Of a stretch of DNA of 11,182 nucleotides, positions 1-6,640 are shown piece after piece (the first letter of the stretch is position 1; the number at the start of each line of letters is the position of its first letter). Position numbers and translations under genes: made by a program. Source of the stretch: Phycisphaerae bacterium (GTDB lineage Bacteria; Planctomycetota; Phycisphaerae; Phycisphaerales; SM1A02). Location of the stretch: the NCBI GenBank assembly GCA_002690755.1, contig NZFT01000009.1, forward strand, positions 9,699 through 20,880. The letters run 5' to 3'. The notes under the pieces were generated by a model. That model saw only the letters and a list, made by a program, of their open reading frames with translations, had not been told where the DNA came from and searched no databases.

Positions 1-66
1 GGGGGCGACGGCGGATCCTGATCCGGATTCAAGATCGACGGTCTTCCCGACCGCGACGTACCGCGT

Positions 67-1467
67 TCATTCCATGCCGAGTCGCGGCTTCAGCGCTTCT
101 TCGAGGGCGAGACACGCGTAGATCGTCGCGAGTTCGGGTCGGGACTCCTCCCAGCGATCCGCGTCGTTGAACCATCGGCCGTCCGGTCGCTGGCGTCGGG
201 CGAGCTCCGCGATCATCTCCGCCCGCCAGTCGTGCTTCGTACCGTCCGCATCCACGATCTCGTCGAGCCCCGACGCCCGAAGCGCCCGGGCCATCGCGTG
301 GAGGTAATAGAAGACGCCCTGCTGGCCGACGCCCGGGTTCTCCGAGAGCGTCCAGTGGTCACGGACCCAGCCGAGCGCGGCCGCGACCCGGGGATCGTCG
401 GGACCGAGTCCGGCGAAGAGCAGGCTCTTGAAGCCCGCATAGGTCATCGAGCCGTAGCTGCGGAGGCTGCGGGCGACGCCGGCGGGCATGGTCTCGCCGT
501 ACCGTCCCTCGCCCGCGGCGGCGCTTCCGAACGACTCGCCGTCGTTGGCCGGGGTGTAGACGAATCCCCCGTCGTCCGATCCGGCCTGGGCCCAGGCGGC
601 CGGGTTCGTCGCCTTGAGATTCTGGGTTCGCGACAGGAAGACCAGCGCCTTCTGCACGACCGGTTCGTCGGGACTCACACCGGCGTCGTAGAGCGCGTCG
701 AGCATCATCTGGGTGTTGGAGAGATCGGGGCGGCCACGGTTTCCATAACCGGCGCCGCCGAACCAGTCCTGCCGGGCCGAAACGCCCTCGGACTCGTCCC
801 ACTGGTTGTTCTGAAGGAAGAGAACGGCGTCGCCGAGGGTCCCCGCGTCCCCGGGATCGCTGGTCGAACCGATCGCGGCGAGTCCCATCGCGATCGAACT
901 CGCCACGTAGTTCCCGAGTCCCGCCGCGGCGAGTCCGTCGAAGCCGTGGGATTCGAGCGCTCGCCGCACGAACCGGAAGGCCTGTTCCCGCGGCGCCGGG
1001 CCTTCGGCGAGTTCCGGTGCCTGTGCGAACGCCTTGAGTCCCAGTCCGGTGACCGCGACCGCGGCGGCCGCTTCGCGGGGTGGCTGGTCCGTGGGCACGA
1101 CCACTTCACCTTCCATCCAGCCTCCATTTCGCGACTGGTTGCGGGCGAGCCAGGCGAGCCCGCGTCGGGTGCTTTCGGTCGCCGTGTCCCAGGTCGCCTC
1201 GTCCAGCCGGGTCTGGCCACGATCCGTCGCGATTCGATGGACCGGGGGTGCGGGCAGCAACACCGTTCGGGGCACGGCCGGAACGTCGAGTTCGGTGATC
1301 TTCGAGGCGTCGATCCTCGGATCGAGCGTCTCCTCCGATGCCGTGGCGGTCTCGATGCCGTCTCGGATCTCGGCGGGGATCGTTCTGGAGGGTCGCGCGG
1401 GGGGGTCGCCCCGATGCATGGCGGGGGTGATGGCGAGGACGAGAATGGCGATCGACGTGTTCATCAT
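67..1467 (-). CDS. Secreted alpha/alpha-toroid repeat protein (prenyltransferase/squalene-cyclase-like fold)
   Basis: 466 residues. The N-terminus has a short hydrophobic stretch (about residues 4-17) that looks like a signal peptide, followed by a Pro/Arg-rich linker to about residue 90. The rest is rich in helices punctuated by QW-like repeats: GLAWLARNQSRNGGW (103-117), a segment at 217-241 with FLQNNQW and DWFGGAGYG, FLSRTQN (277-283), and ELARRQRPDGRWF (421-433). These are hallmarks of the alpha/alpha-barrel shared by squalene-hopene cyclases, prenyltransferase beta subunits and alpha-2-macroglobulin/C3 thioester domains. I find no DxDD cyclase acid motif, so terpene cyclisation is not supported; a structural or binding role outside the cytoplasm is more likely. 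Such secreted toroid proteins are common in planctomycetes. The start is ambiguous (ATG at 1467, a second ATG directly after) and no clear Shine-Dalgarno precedes it. It diverges from the small gene at 1539. The fold is fairly sure; the function is unknown. Confidence 0.8.
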   Translation of the reverse strand: MMNTSIAILVLAITPAMHRGDPPARPSRTIPAEIRDGIETATASEETLDPRIDASKITELDVPAVPRTVLLPAPPVHRIATDRGQTRLDEATWDTATESTRRGLAWLARNQSRNGGWMEGEVVVPTDQPPREAAAAVAVTGLGLKAFAQAPELAEGPAPREQAFRFVRRALESHGFDGLAAAGLGNYVASSIAMGLAAIGSTSDPGDAGTLGDAVLFLQNNQWDESEGVSARQDWFGGAGYGNRGRPDLSNTQMMLDALYDAGVSPDEPVVQKALVFLSRTQNLKATNPAAWAQAGSDDGGFVYTPANDGESFGSAAAGEGRYGETMPAGVARSLRSYGSMTYAGFKSLLFAGLGPDDPRVAAALGWVRDHWTLSENPGVGQQGVFYYLHAMARALRASGLDEIVDADGTKHDWRAEMIAELARRQRPDGRWFNDADRWEESRPELATIYACLALEEALKPRLGME

Positions 1468-1538
1468 TCGAACAGTTTAAACTCGCGGGCTCTTCGATCG
1501 CGGGACATCGAGGATTTTCAACGGTGGAGTCTCACGAC
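1468..1538. promoter_or_regulatory. Divergent intergenic region between the toroid gene and the small coiled-coil gene
   Basis: The 71 bp between the two divergent starts must hold the promoters of one or both genes. It includes the 8-bp palindrome GTTTAAAC at 1475-1482, the most AT-rich part of the gap, which could be a shared -10 or operator element. I see no convincing -35/-10 pair, so this is placement by context only. Confidence 0.25.
1526..1529 (+). promoter_or_regulatory. Ribosome binding site GGAG deciding the start at 1539
   Basis: GGAG lies 9 nt upstream of the ATG at 1539. The alternative in-frame GTG at 1524 overlaps this motif and has no site of its own, so the ATG is the better start. 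Confidence 0.6.
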
Positions 1539-1874
1539 ATGAACGAACAATCACGGCCCGAGACCGGGAATTCCGGATCGACGTCCGCCTCCGGCGAGCC
1601 GGGGTGGCTGGACGGCGTGATCTCCGGCTTCATGAGCGAGCAACTCGCGGATGCCGTCGATGCCGCGGCGAGCACGACGTCGGGCGCCGAGTCGCTCGAC
1701 CCGGGGCGGGCGTGGGTCGCCGAGGGAAGAGCGAGGATCGACGAGACCGTGGCGGCGCTGCTGGCCCCGGTCATCCGCAAGGCGATGGAGGAGATCTCCG
1801 ACGACGTCACGACGCGTCTTGAACGGATCGAATCGAGGCTCGAGTCGATCGAGCGTCTGCTGGCCGATCGTTGA
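1539..1874 (+). CDS. Small hypothetical protein with C-terminal coiled coil
   Basis: 111 residues from the ATG chosen by its GGAG ribosome binding site (an in-frame GTG at 1524 would add five residues). There is no signal peptide or membrane segment, so it is probably cytoplasmic. Residues 1-20 are polar and low-complexity (Ser, Gly, Glu). An amphipathic segment follows at 22-45 (GWLDGVISGFMSEQLADAV), then an acidic, Ala-rich helix-prone middle. The C-terminus (about 88-110) has hydrophobic residues at heptad spacing in VTTRLERIESRLESIERLL, a good short coiled coil that suggests oligomerisation. I do not recognise a family. The gene diverges from the toroid protein and converges on the DUF1573 lipoprotein with 21 nt between stop codons and no obvious terminator. 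Codon choice (G/C-ending) fits its neighbours, which supports real coding, but function is unknown. Confidence 0.65.
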   Translation: MNEQSRPETGNSGSTSASGEPGWLDGVISGFMSEQLADAVDAAASTTSGAESLDPGRAWVAEGRARIDETVAALLAPVIRKAMEEISDDVTTRLERIESRLESIERLLADR

Positions 1875-1895
1875 ACGCGTTCCGGCCGGCGGCGC

Positions 1896-3029
1896 CTAGC
1901 GAATCACCCCGGTCGCGTACATGACTTCGCTGCCCGCGGTGGTGTCGAAGGTGATCGGAATCATGAACACGTTCCCGGCGCCGCCGACGTTCGTCACCGC
2001 GACCCGGACCCGGACCCGATCGCCGGCGCCTTCGATCTGCTCCACGAGGTCGGCACGGAAGTTCGGGCTCGTGGTTCGAACCCCGGTGACGAGTTTGCCG
2101 GCGAACTGCTTCAACTCCACGTCGAAGGTGCCGGTTCCACCCGGCGGAATCGCCCCGAGATTCGCGATGTTGCCGTCGAACTGAATCGAGACGTTCCGGG
2201 TCTGGTGCGGAAGCTTGGAGAACGGATGGCGGATCCGCATCTCGATCACCGGTGCTTCCGGGTGATCGGTCTCGAAGATCATCCACTTCGGGAACACGTC
2301 GGCGCCCACCTTCGCGGCCTGGGTCGCCGCGGGCTCGAGGTCGTACTGGACGACGTGCTGGGCAAGCGGCTGATCCGGGGTGAGGAGGACCGGCGGACGT
2401 CCGTTGACGGTGAGCACGCGGAAGGGTCGGCCGTCGGTCGCGGCGACCGCGACGCTGCCGGTCGCGGGCTTCGGGGGAAGGGCGTCGATGTAGAGCGGGG
2501 TGGTCTTGACGGCGTACGCCGCGATGGCGGTCAGGGTGAGTCGCGGTCCCCGGACGTTCCGTCCGTCGGGACCCTGCAGCACCGTGTTCACGGCGGCCTG
2601 CTTCTTCCCGGTGGTGCTGGGCACCTGCAGGGTGATCGGGATCGCGATGCCGCCGCCCGGGGGGATCGTCTCCCCCGCGACTTCGACCGTGGTGCACTGG
2701 CAGGTCGGGACCGCCTGGGCGATGGTCATGGGTGTCGGGAACGGGTTCACCAGAACCACGTCGGCGGTGAGCTTCGAACCCGGTTTCACGAGACCGAAGT
2801 CGACGTCGGCGGGGTCTCCGTAGACCTCCGTGGCGCCCGGTCGGACTTCGATCGAACCGGGGGCGATCACGCGAATTCCGGATGCCGCAGGGGATGCGGC
2901 GGAAGACTCCACGGGCGCCCCCGGTGCTTTCGGGGCCGCTTCGGGCGGAGACGTCGCCGGATCCTCGCAGCCGCCGAGGACGAGGGAAGCAAGGGCGAGT
3001 GACGTGAAGATCGGGTGCATCGGATTCAA
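1896..3029 (-). CDS. DUF1573-domain lipoprotein
   Basis: 377 residues, starting at a TTG. The N-terminus is a lipoprotein signal peptide: MNPMHP, a hydrophobic core (7-18), then the lipobox LGGC with the lipidated Cys at 21. A Pro/Ala/Ser linker (22-50) would tether the protein away from the membrane. Residues about 75-155 match the DUF1573 pattern: DFGLVKPG near the start, a VVLVNPFPTP strand, the CQC motif at 110-112 and an IPPGGG turn. DUF1573 is an immunoglobulin-like beta domain found in surface and periplasmic proteins of planctomycetes and Bacteroidetes. Residues 160-377 look like further beta-rich domains, with another PPGGTGTF-type turn near 295, possibly a second divergent copy. A structural or binding role at the cell surface is inferred; no catalytic motif is visible. 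It diverges from the dehydrogenase gene at 3185. Confidence 0.85.
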   Translation of the reverse strand: MNPMHPIFTSLALASLVLGGCEDPATSPPEAAPKAPGAPVESSAASPAASGIRVIAPGSIEVRPGATEVYGDPADVDFGLVKPGSKLTADVVLVNPFPTPMTIAQAVPTCQCTTVEVAGETIPPGGGIAIPITLQVPSTTGKKQAAVNTVLQGPDGRNVRGPRLTLTAIAAYAVKTTPLYIDALPPKPATGSVAVAATDGRPFRVLTVNGRPPVLLTPDQPLAQHVVQYDLEPAATQAAKVGADVFPKWMIFETDHPEAPVIEMRIRHPFSKLPHQTRNVSIQFDGNIANLGAIPPGGTGTFDVELKQFAGKLVTGVRTTSPNFRADLVEQIEGAGDRVRVRVAVTNVGGAGNVFMIPITFDTTAGSEVMYATGVIR

Positions 3030-3036
3030 CGTTCTG

Positions 3037-3040
3037 CTCC
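3037..3040 (-). promoter_or_regulatory. Ribosome binding site (GGAG on the minus strand) deciding a TTG start
   Basis: Read on the minus strand, GGAG ends 7 nt before the TTG at 3029-3027. The later in-frame ATG (3020-3018) would be 16 nt away, too far. The TTG start is therefore preferred, adding three residues before the signal peptide core. Confidence 0.55.
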
Positions 3041-3172
3041 GGTGGGGTCGGTGTTCGGGGCGGCTTGCGGCATCGATGGGGTGGTCGTTCCCGCGACGCC
3101 GCCAGCACAGGATAGTCGGTCAGACCCGACCGCCGACGTGGCGGGAAGCTCGGACCGGGGTCGAGCCGGAGT

Positions 3173-3176
3173 AGGA
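3173..3176 (+). promoter_or_regulatory. Ribosome binding site AGGA for the dehydrogenase gene
   Basis: AGGA, 8 nt before the ATG at 3185, with GGAG also present at 3168-3171. It supports the annotated start. No clear promoter is visible in the 155-bp divergent gap 3030-3184, which is GC-rich throughout. Confidence 0.5.
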
Positions 3177-3184
3177 TTCGCGGC

Positions 3185-4231
3185 ATGAAAGCAGTCGCCG
3201 TCATGATCGGGGGTGCGCCCGTCGCGCCCAATGTCGAACTCGTGGACCTTCCGACGCCGGAGCCCGCCGCGGGCGAACTCCGGGTTCGTACCGAAGCGTC
3301 GGCCCTCAACCATCTGGACCTCTGGATCGGCATGGGGATCCCCGGGGTCGATCGTCCATGGCCGAGGGTCACCGGCTCGGACGGCGTGGGGATGGTCGAT
3401 GCCGTCGGGCCCGGCGTCGACGAGGCCTGGATCGGACGTCGGGTGATGATGAACGCCGCTTGCGATGTCGGAACGCCGTCATCGCCGGGTGGGCGTGAGG
3501 CCGGGGAGAACTTCCAACTGGTGGGGGAGCACGTGCCCGGGGCGATGGCGGAGCACTTCCTCGTTCCCGCGACGAACGTCGTGGACATCGGTGACACCGA
3601 TCCGGTTCGCGCCGCGGCGTTCGGCCTGACGCATCTGACGGCCTGGAGAATGCTGACGACGCGGGCTTCGGCAGGTCCCGGGGACTGGGTGCTCATTCCC
3701 GGCATCGGCGGGGGGGTCGCGCTCGCGGCGCTGGGAATCGCCAGACATCTCGGCTGCAATGCGGTGGTGACGAGTCGGAGCGAGGCCAAGCTCGCGCGGG
3801 CCCGCGAGCTCGGTGCGTCGGCCACGGTGCTCGACGAAGGCGAGGACTGGTCGCGGTCCGTCCGCAAGGCGACGAACGGGCGTGGCGTCGACGTCTGCAT
3901 CGACTCCGTCGGTGCCGCGGTTCATCTCGCCTGCATCAAATCGATGGCTCGAGGCGGTCGTTTCGTCACCTGCGGTTGCACGAGCGGGCCGGCGGCGACG
4001 ACCGATCTGGCCCGGATCTTCTGGAACCAGCTGTCGATCCTCGGCTCGACGATGGGCGACATGCGGGAGTTCCGCCAGGTGGCGGGGTTGCTGATCGATG
4101 GGCGGCTCGCACCAGTCGTCGATGCGGTGCACGCGCCTGCCACCGCGGGTGACGCCTACGCCGCGCTCGAGGGGGGAATGCAGTTCGGCAAATTCGTGAT
4201 CGATTGGCGAGGCGATGCTGCCGACACCTGA
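3185..4231 (+). CDS. Medium-chain dehydrogenase/reductase (quinone oxidoreductase-like), zinc ligands missing
   Basis: 348 residues, the usual length for the MDR superfamily; no signal peptide, so cytoplasmic. The N-terminal GroES-like catalytic domain (1-125) has ASALNHLDLW at 38-47, GSDGVG at 64-69 and GEHVPGAMAEHFLVPA at 114-129. The Rossmann domain (about 130-290) has GIGGGVALAALG at 173-184 for the dinucleotide, a SRSEAKL segment after the second strand, and GGRFVTCG at 257-264. The C-terminus (FGKFVID) is also typical. It most resembles the zinc-binding alcohol dehydrogenase-like subgroup whose members carry NHLDLW. Here the structural zinc lobe is lost: only Cys93 remains where four Cys are normal, and Asn42 and Ser65-Asp66 sit where zinc ADHs have Cys and His-Glu. 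A zinc-free, quinone-oxidoreductase-type NAD(P)H reductase is inferred; the substrate is unknown. It looks monocistronic, with a terminator right after the stop. Confidence 0.88.
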   Translation: MKAVAVMIGGAPVAPNVELVDLPTPEPAAGELRVRTEASALNHLDLWIGMGIPGVDRPWPRVTGSDGVGMVDAVGPGVDEAWIGRRVMMNAACDVGTPSSPGGREAGENFQLVGEHVPGAMAEHFLVPATNVVDIGDTDPVRAAAFGLTHLTAWRMLTTRASAGPGDWVLIPGIGGGVALAALGIARHLGCNAVVTSRSEAKLARARELGASATVLDEGEDWSRSVRKATNGRGVDVCIDSVGAAVHLACIKSMARGGRFVTCGCTSGPAATTDLARIFWNQLSILGSTMGDMREFRQVAGLLIDGRLAPVVDAVHAPATAGDAYAALEGGMQFGKFVIDWRGDAADT

Positions 4232-4240
4232 TGATCGGGT

Positions 4241-4293
4241 GAAGCGGGCGTTTTTGGTTATAGGACTAACCCGAGTGGTTAAACGCCCGTTTT
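4241..4293 (+). terminator. Intrinsic terminator after the dehydrogenase gene
   Basis: A perfect 9-bp stem, CGGGCGTTT at 4245-4253 with AAACGCCCG at 4281-4289, flanked by AA on the left and TTTT at 4290-4293. The 27-nt loop contains GGTTA (4256-4260), TAACC (4267-4271) and GGTTA again (4277-4281), so the middle copy can pair with either neighbour. It starts 10 nt after the stop at 4231. Confidence 0.6.
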
Positions 4294-4361
4294 CAATCGA
4301 TGCTCAAGATGACTCCCGAATCATGATTGACCTGTTCCAAATCGCCGGTAGTCTGAAAATG

Positions 4362-4388
4362 GCGGATTCTGTTTGCGAGTCCGCTTTT
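4362..4388 (+). terminator. Hairpin with T-tract: second terminator or leader attenuator
   Basis: An 8-bp stem (one G-U pair) formed by GCGGATTC at 4362-4369 and GAGTCCGC at 4377-4384, loop of 7 nt, followed by TTTT at 4385-4388 and preceded by AAAAT. It looks like a short intrinsic terminator. It could back up the first terminator or, if the promoter lies upstream of it, attenuate the secreted-protein gene at 4448. Confidence 0.4.
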
Positions 4389-4394
4389 CATAAT
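4367..4394 (+). promoter_or_regulatory. Candidate promoter for the first dockerin-tailed gene
   Basis: CATAAT at 4389-4394 matches five of six bases of a sigma-70 type -10 box. A weak -35 candidate TTCTGT (4367-4372) lies 16 nt upstream. Transcription would then begin around 4400, inside the hairpin at 4395-4417. This is a sequence guess only. Confidence 0.25.
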
Positions 4395-4417
4395 CGAGGT
4401 TGAAGTTCTCAATCTCG
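4395..4417 (+). promoter_or_regulatory. Leader hairpin upstream of the ribosome binding site
   Basis: A 9-bp stem with one G-U pair, CGAGGTTGA at 4395-4403 and TCAATCTCG at 4409-4417, with a 5-nt loop. There is no T-tract after it. It ends 16 nt before the AGGAGG, which stays unpaired. Stabilisation of the mRNA 5' end or translational control is possible. Confidence 0.4.
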
Positions 4418-4433
4418 ACACCAGATCCGATCT

Positions 4434-4440
4434 AGGAGGA
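4434..4440 (+). promoter_or_regulatory. Very strong ribosome binding site AGGAGGA
   Basis: A full anti-Shine-Dalgarno match 7 nt before the ATG at 4448. It is much stronger than the sites of the neighbouring genes and suggests high translation of the secreted protein. Confidence 0.8.
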
Positions 4441-4447
4441 ATCTCGG

Positions 4448-6406
4448 ATGCATACGAAGTTCATCAAGGCCACGGCCGCGGTCTCCGCGGCGACCGTGTC
4501 TTCGTTCGCCCTTGCAGGCGGTGGCGACACCTACAACGTCGGATTTTCCGACGCCGCGTATTACAACATCGCCTCTGGCGGTACCGATCCCGCCAGCCCG
4601 AACTACAACGGTCAGGGCGTCGCCGCTGAAGCGGGCCGCTACCTCGGTTCGTTCGGCTGGTCGAACGTCGTCCTCGACGTCTGCTGGAACACGGGCTCCG
4701 GGTATTCCTGCTGGGCGAACGAATGCACGTTCGCCATGCTGATGTCCGACGGCTCGGCGACCGCCTTCTTCAACGTCGGGGTCCCGGTCGGCGATGCGAC
4801 CGGATCCGACGTCGAAGGCGCTTGCGCCACCTATCCCCTCGACGGTTCCGCCGCGACCGGCGAGACGATCTTCGACCCCTTCGCGTTCCAGGTGGATGCC
4901 ACCGGTGACGTCCAGGTCGCGGTCTATCAGGCGTGGGACGACGGCACCGGCATGGCCGGTGGTTCGGTCGTCACGGCTGACTGCTTCTTCACCCTCGCGG
5001 GCGAAGTCCCGGAAGGCTGTGAGGGTGCGACCGGCTCCTGTTCCGAGGTCCACCCCGAACCCGGTTGCGACGATCTGACCTGCTGTGCCATCGTCTGCGA
5101 CGCGGCCGCCGGTGGTGATCCGTTCTGCTGCGAGGTCTCGTGGGACTCGACCTGCGTCGACAACGCGATCGCCCTCTGTGGCATCTACATCTACACGTGC
5201 GACAACCCGCAGTACTCCAATGACTGCGCGACCTCGCCGATGATGCTCGACCTCGACACCCCCGTTGCGTTCAACACGGTCGGCGCGAACACCGACGGCC
5301 CGCCGGAGATCGACTGCGGTTCGGCGGACGAGGACTACGAGATCTGGTCGGATCTGTGGTACATGGTCGACGCGGTCGACGGTGGCATCATGACCGCGAC
5401 CTGCTGCAACACCGCGGACTTCGACACCAAGATCGCGATCTACGACGCGGGTGAAATCGGCTCGACCTTCGATCCGGCCACGCTTCCGACGTCGTTCCTG
5501 ATCTGCAACGAAGACTGTGACGACCCGACGTTCTTCACCTCCGAGGCGCTCGTCGCCGTGGACGCCGGGCGTCAGTACCTCGTCCGTGTCGGTGGATTCG
5601 TCCAGGCCACCGGCACCGGCGACATCTCCGTCTCGATCGAGGCGCCCGAGCCGCCGATCCCGCCCCAGACCTGCGACATCCCCGGACCCGACACGTTCAC
5701 CCAGAACATCACTGACGTGATGACCGCAGGCGGCGTCGCCTGTGCTGGCGGTGGCATCACCACCGAGAACAACTACTGCCGGATCTACACCGCTGCGGAC
5801 ATGGGCAACGATCAGTTCACGATCGACTGCATCCGCTTCGGCATGACGAACCCCGGTTCGTACCTCCCGGCGGCGATCAACGTCCTCAAGTCGCCGACCG
5901 GTAGCGTCGACGTCTATGCGGACCTCGAGCTGCTCGCGACCAACCCATTCGGTCTCTACACGACCGATGGTCTCGAGTACAACGTCGTGACCTTCCCCGA
6001 CGGCGTGAACGTCGATCTGTCCGACGGCTCGGCCCTCGTCATCGAGGTTGCGATCCCGCAGGCCCTTGACGGCTTCGTCACCTTCGGTGGCGGTACCGCG
6101 GTCGACGTGTCCAGCGGCACCACCTACCTCCGATCCGGTTCCTGCGGAATCGCGGAGTACATCACGGTCGGCTCGATCGGCTTCGACCTGGAGTGGTTCG
6201 TCTACACCGACGGTACCGCTGGTGGCGGCCAGCCCGACTGCCCCGGAGACTTCAACGGCGACGGCCTCGTCGACGGTGCTGACTTCGGCTTCATCCTGGC
6301 GGCGTGGGGAACTTGTGGCGGCTGCCCCGAGGACCTCAACGGCGACGGTGATGTGAACGGTGCCGACGTCGGTCTCCTGCTCGTCGCGTGGGGCGCCTGC
6401 CCCTGA
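4448..6406 (+). CDS. Secreted multidomain protein with C-terminal dockerin-like doublet, copy 1
   Basis: 652 residues. Sec signal peptide 1-23 ending in ALA before GGG. Domain A (about 27-187) has conserved Cys at 79, 88, 93 and 126. A Cys-rich module (191-244) carries GCDDLTCCAIVC, GGDPFCCEV and WDSTCVDNAIALC; similar CC...VC...DPFCC...WD..C segments recur in secreted proteins of Phycisphaerae. Residues 249-398 look like a PPC-type beta domain (DTKIAIYDAG, a Cys/Asp-rich ICNEDCDD turn, GRQYLVRVGGF). Residues 405-590 form a second beta-rich domain with TFTQN, GGGITTEN and TIDCIRFGMTNPGSY. The tail 597-652 has two EF-hand-like repeats with candidate Ca-binding D601, N603, D605, D609, D612 and D629, N631, D633, N637, D640. 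Each repeat is enclosed by Cys (598/623 and 626/651). I recall such tails being called GC-type dockerin. No enzyme motif is visible; a surface or extracellular adhesive/binding role is inferred. Copy 2 follows at 6734. Confidence 0.9.
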   Translation: MHTKFIKATAAVSAATVSSFALAGGGDTYNVGFSDAAYYNIASGGTDPASPNYNGQGVAAEAGRYLGSFGWSNVVLDVCWNTGSGYSCWANECTFAMLMSDGSATAFFNVGVPVGDATGSDVEGACATYPLDGSAATGETIFDPFAFQVDATGDVQVAVYQAWDDGTGMAGGSVVTADCFFTLAGEVPEGCEGATGSCSEVHPEPGCDDLTCCAIVCDAAAGGDPFCCEVSWDSTCVDNAIALCGIYIYTCDNPQYSNDCATSPMMLDLDTPVAFNTVGANTDGPPEIDCGSADEDYEIWSDLWYMVDAVDGGIMTATCCNTADFDTKIAIYDAGEIGSTFDPATLPTSFLICNEDCDDPTFFTSEALVAVDAGRQYLVRVGGFVQATGTGDISVSIEAPEPPIPPQTCDIPGPDTFTQNITDVMTAGGVACAGGGITTENNYCRIYTAADMGNDQFTIDCIRFGMTNPGSYLPAAINVLKSPTGSVDVYADLELLATNPFGLYTTDGLEYNVVTFPDGVNVDLSDGSALVIEVAIPQALDGFVTFGGGTAVDVSSGTTYLRSGSCGIAEYITVGSIGFDLEWFVYTDGTAGGGQPDCPGDFNGDGLVDGADFGFILAAWGTCGGCPEDLNGDGDVNGADVGLLLVAWGACP

Positions 6407-6410
6407 TCGG
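6208..6410 (+). repeat. Near-identical 203-nt dockerin-coding cassette, copy 1
   Basis: The 3' end of this gene from 6208 through the stop codon and 4 nt beyond matches 8482-8684 base for base except at 6387 (C here, G in copy 2; Ala to Gly). It encodes the DGTAGGGQPDC linker and both EF-hand-like repeats. Confidence 0.95.
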
Positions 6411-6464
6411 TCGACGACCGACTCCGAACCATCCACTTGACGGATGATTCGAACGATTTGAACG

Positions 6465-6498
6465 CCCCCCGATCCGCGAAGCGGATCGGGGGGTTTTT
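6465..6498 (+). terminator. Strong intrinsic terminator of dockerin gene copy 1
   Basis: A perfect 13-bp stem, CCCCCCGATCCGC at 6465-6477 with its complement at 6481-6493, loop GAA, followed by five T (6494-6498). It lies 58 nt after the stop codon. It should separate the two paralogous genes into independent transcripts. Confidence 0.92.
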
Positions 6499-6609
6499 CA
6501 TCTCACGTCCCGCAAGCCGTTGGCGGAAGCGACCTGCGATCCGCCGATAGTTTCGATTAGACTCACCGTGTTCGGTTTACGGACCTGAATCTTGAGCTTC
6601 GCATCCTTT

Positions 6610-6640
6610 TTGAGGTGGCAATTTTCAATCGTGCGATAAA
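6610..6640 (+). promoter_or_regulatory. Candidate promoter for dockerin gene copy 2
   Basis: TGCGATAAA at 6632-6640 fits an extended -10 (TGn plus GATAAA). TTGAGG at 6610-6615 is a possible -35 with a 19-nt spacer, longer than ideal. The expected start near 6647 would give a leader of about 87 nt. Confidence 0.3.

Noticed and set aside
1..66. Possible gene end or start at the left edge, including an ATG overlapping the toroid stop codon on the minus strand (ATGA)
   Set aside because: The minus-strand frame from that ATG hits a stop after 13 codons. The short inverted repeats here have no T-tract. Nothing can be supported.
232..1542. 436-codon plus-strand frame opposite the toroid gene
   Set aside because: Shadow frame: Arg/Gly/Val-rich, no recognisable motif, while the minus strand carries a coherent signal peptide and QW-like repeats.
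1807..3900. 697-codon minus-strand frame spanning the DUF1573 gene, the divergent gap and part of the dehydrogenase
   Set aside because: It crosses three real units in another frame, and its product is Arg/Pro/Ser-rich and low in complexity with no domain signature.
4244..4290. GCGGGCG/CGCCCGT pairing resembling a 7-bp tRNA acceptor stem
   Set aside because: Only 47 nt separate the outer ends, too short for a tRNA, and no anticodon or T arm is present. It fits a terminator better.
4215..4403. 62-codon plus-strand frame overlapping the end of the dehydrogenase
   Set aside because: It lacks a ribosome binding site and its DNA is occupied by two terminator-like hairpins; the product resembles no protein I know.
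4409..6436. Long open frame (675 codons) on the minus strand opposite dockerin gene copy 1
   Set aside because: It is a by-product of the strong G/C third-position bias of the plus-strand gene. The antisense product is Val/Asp/Arg/Gly-rich without domains, and the sense gene has signal peptide, motifs and a strong ribosome binding site.
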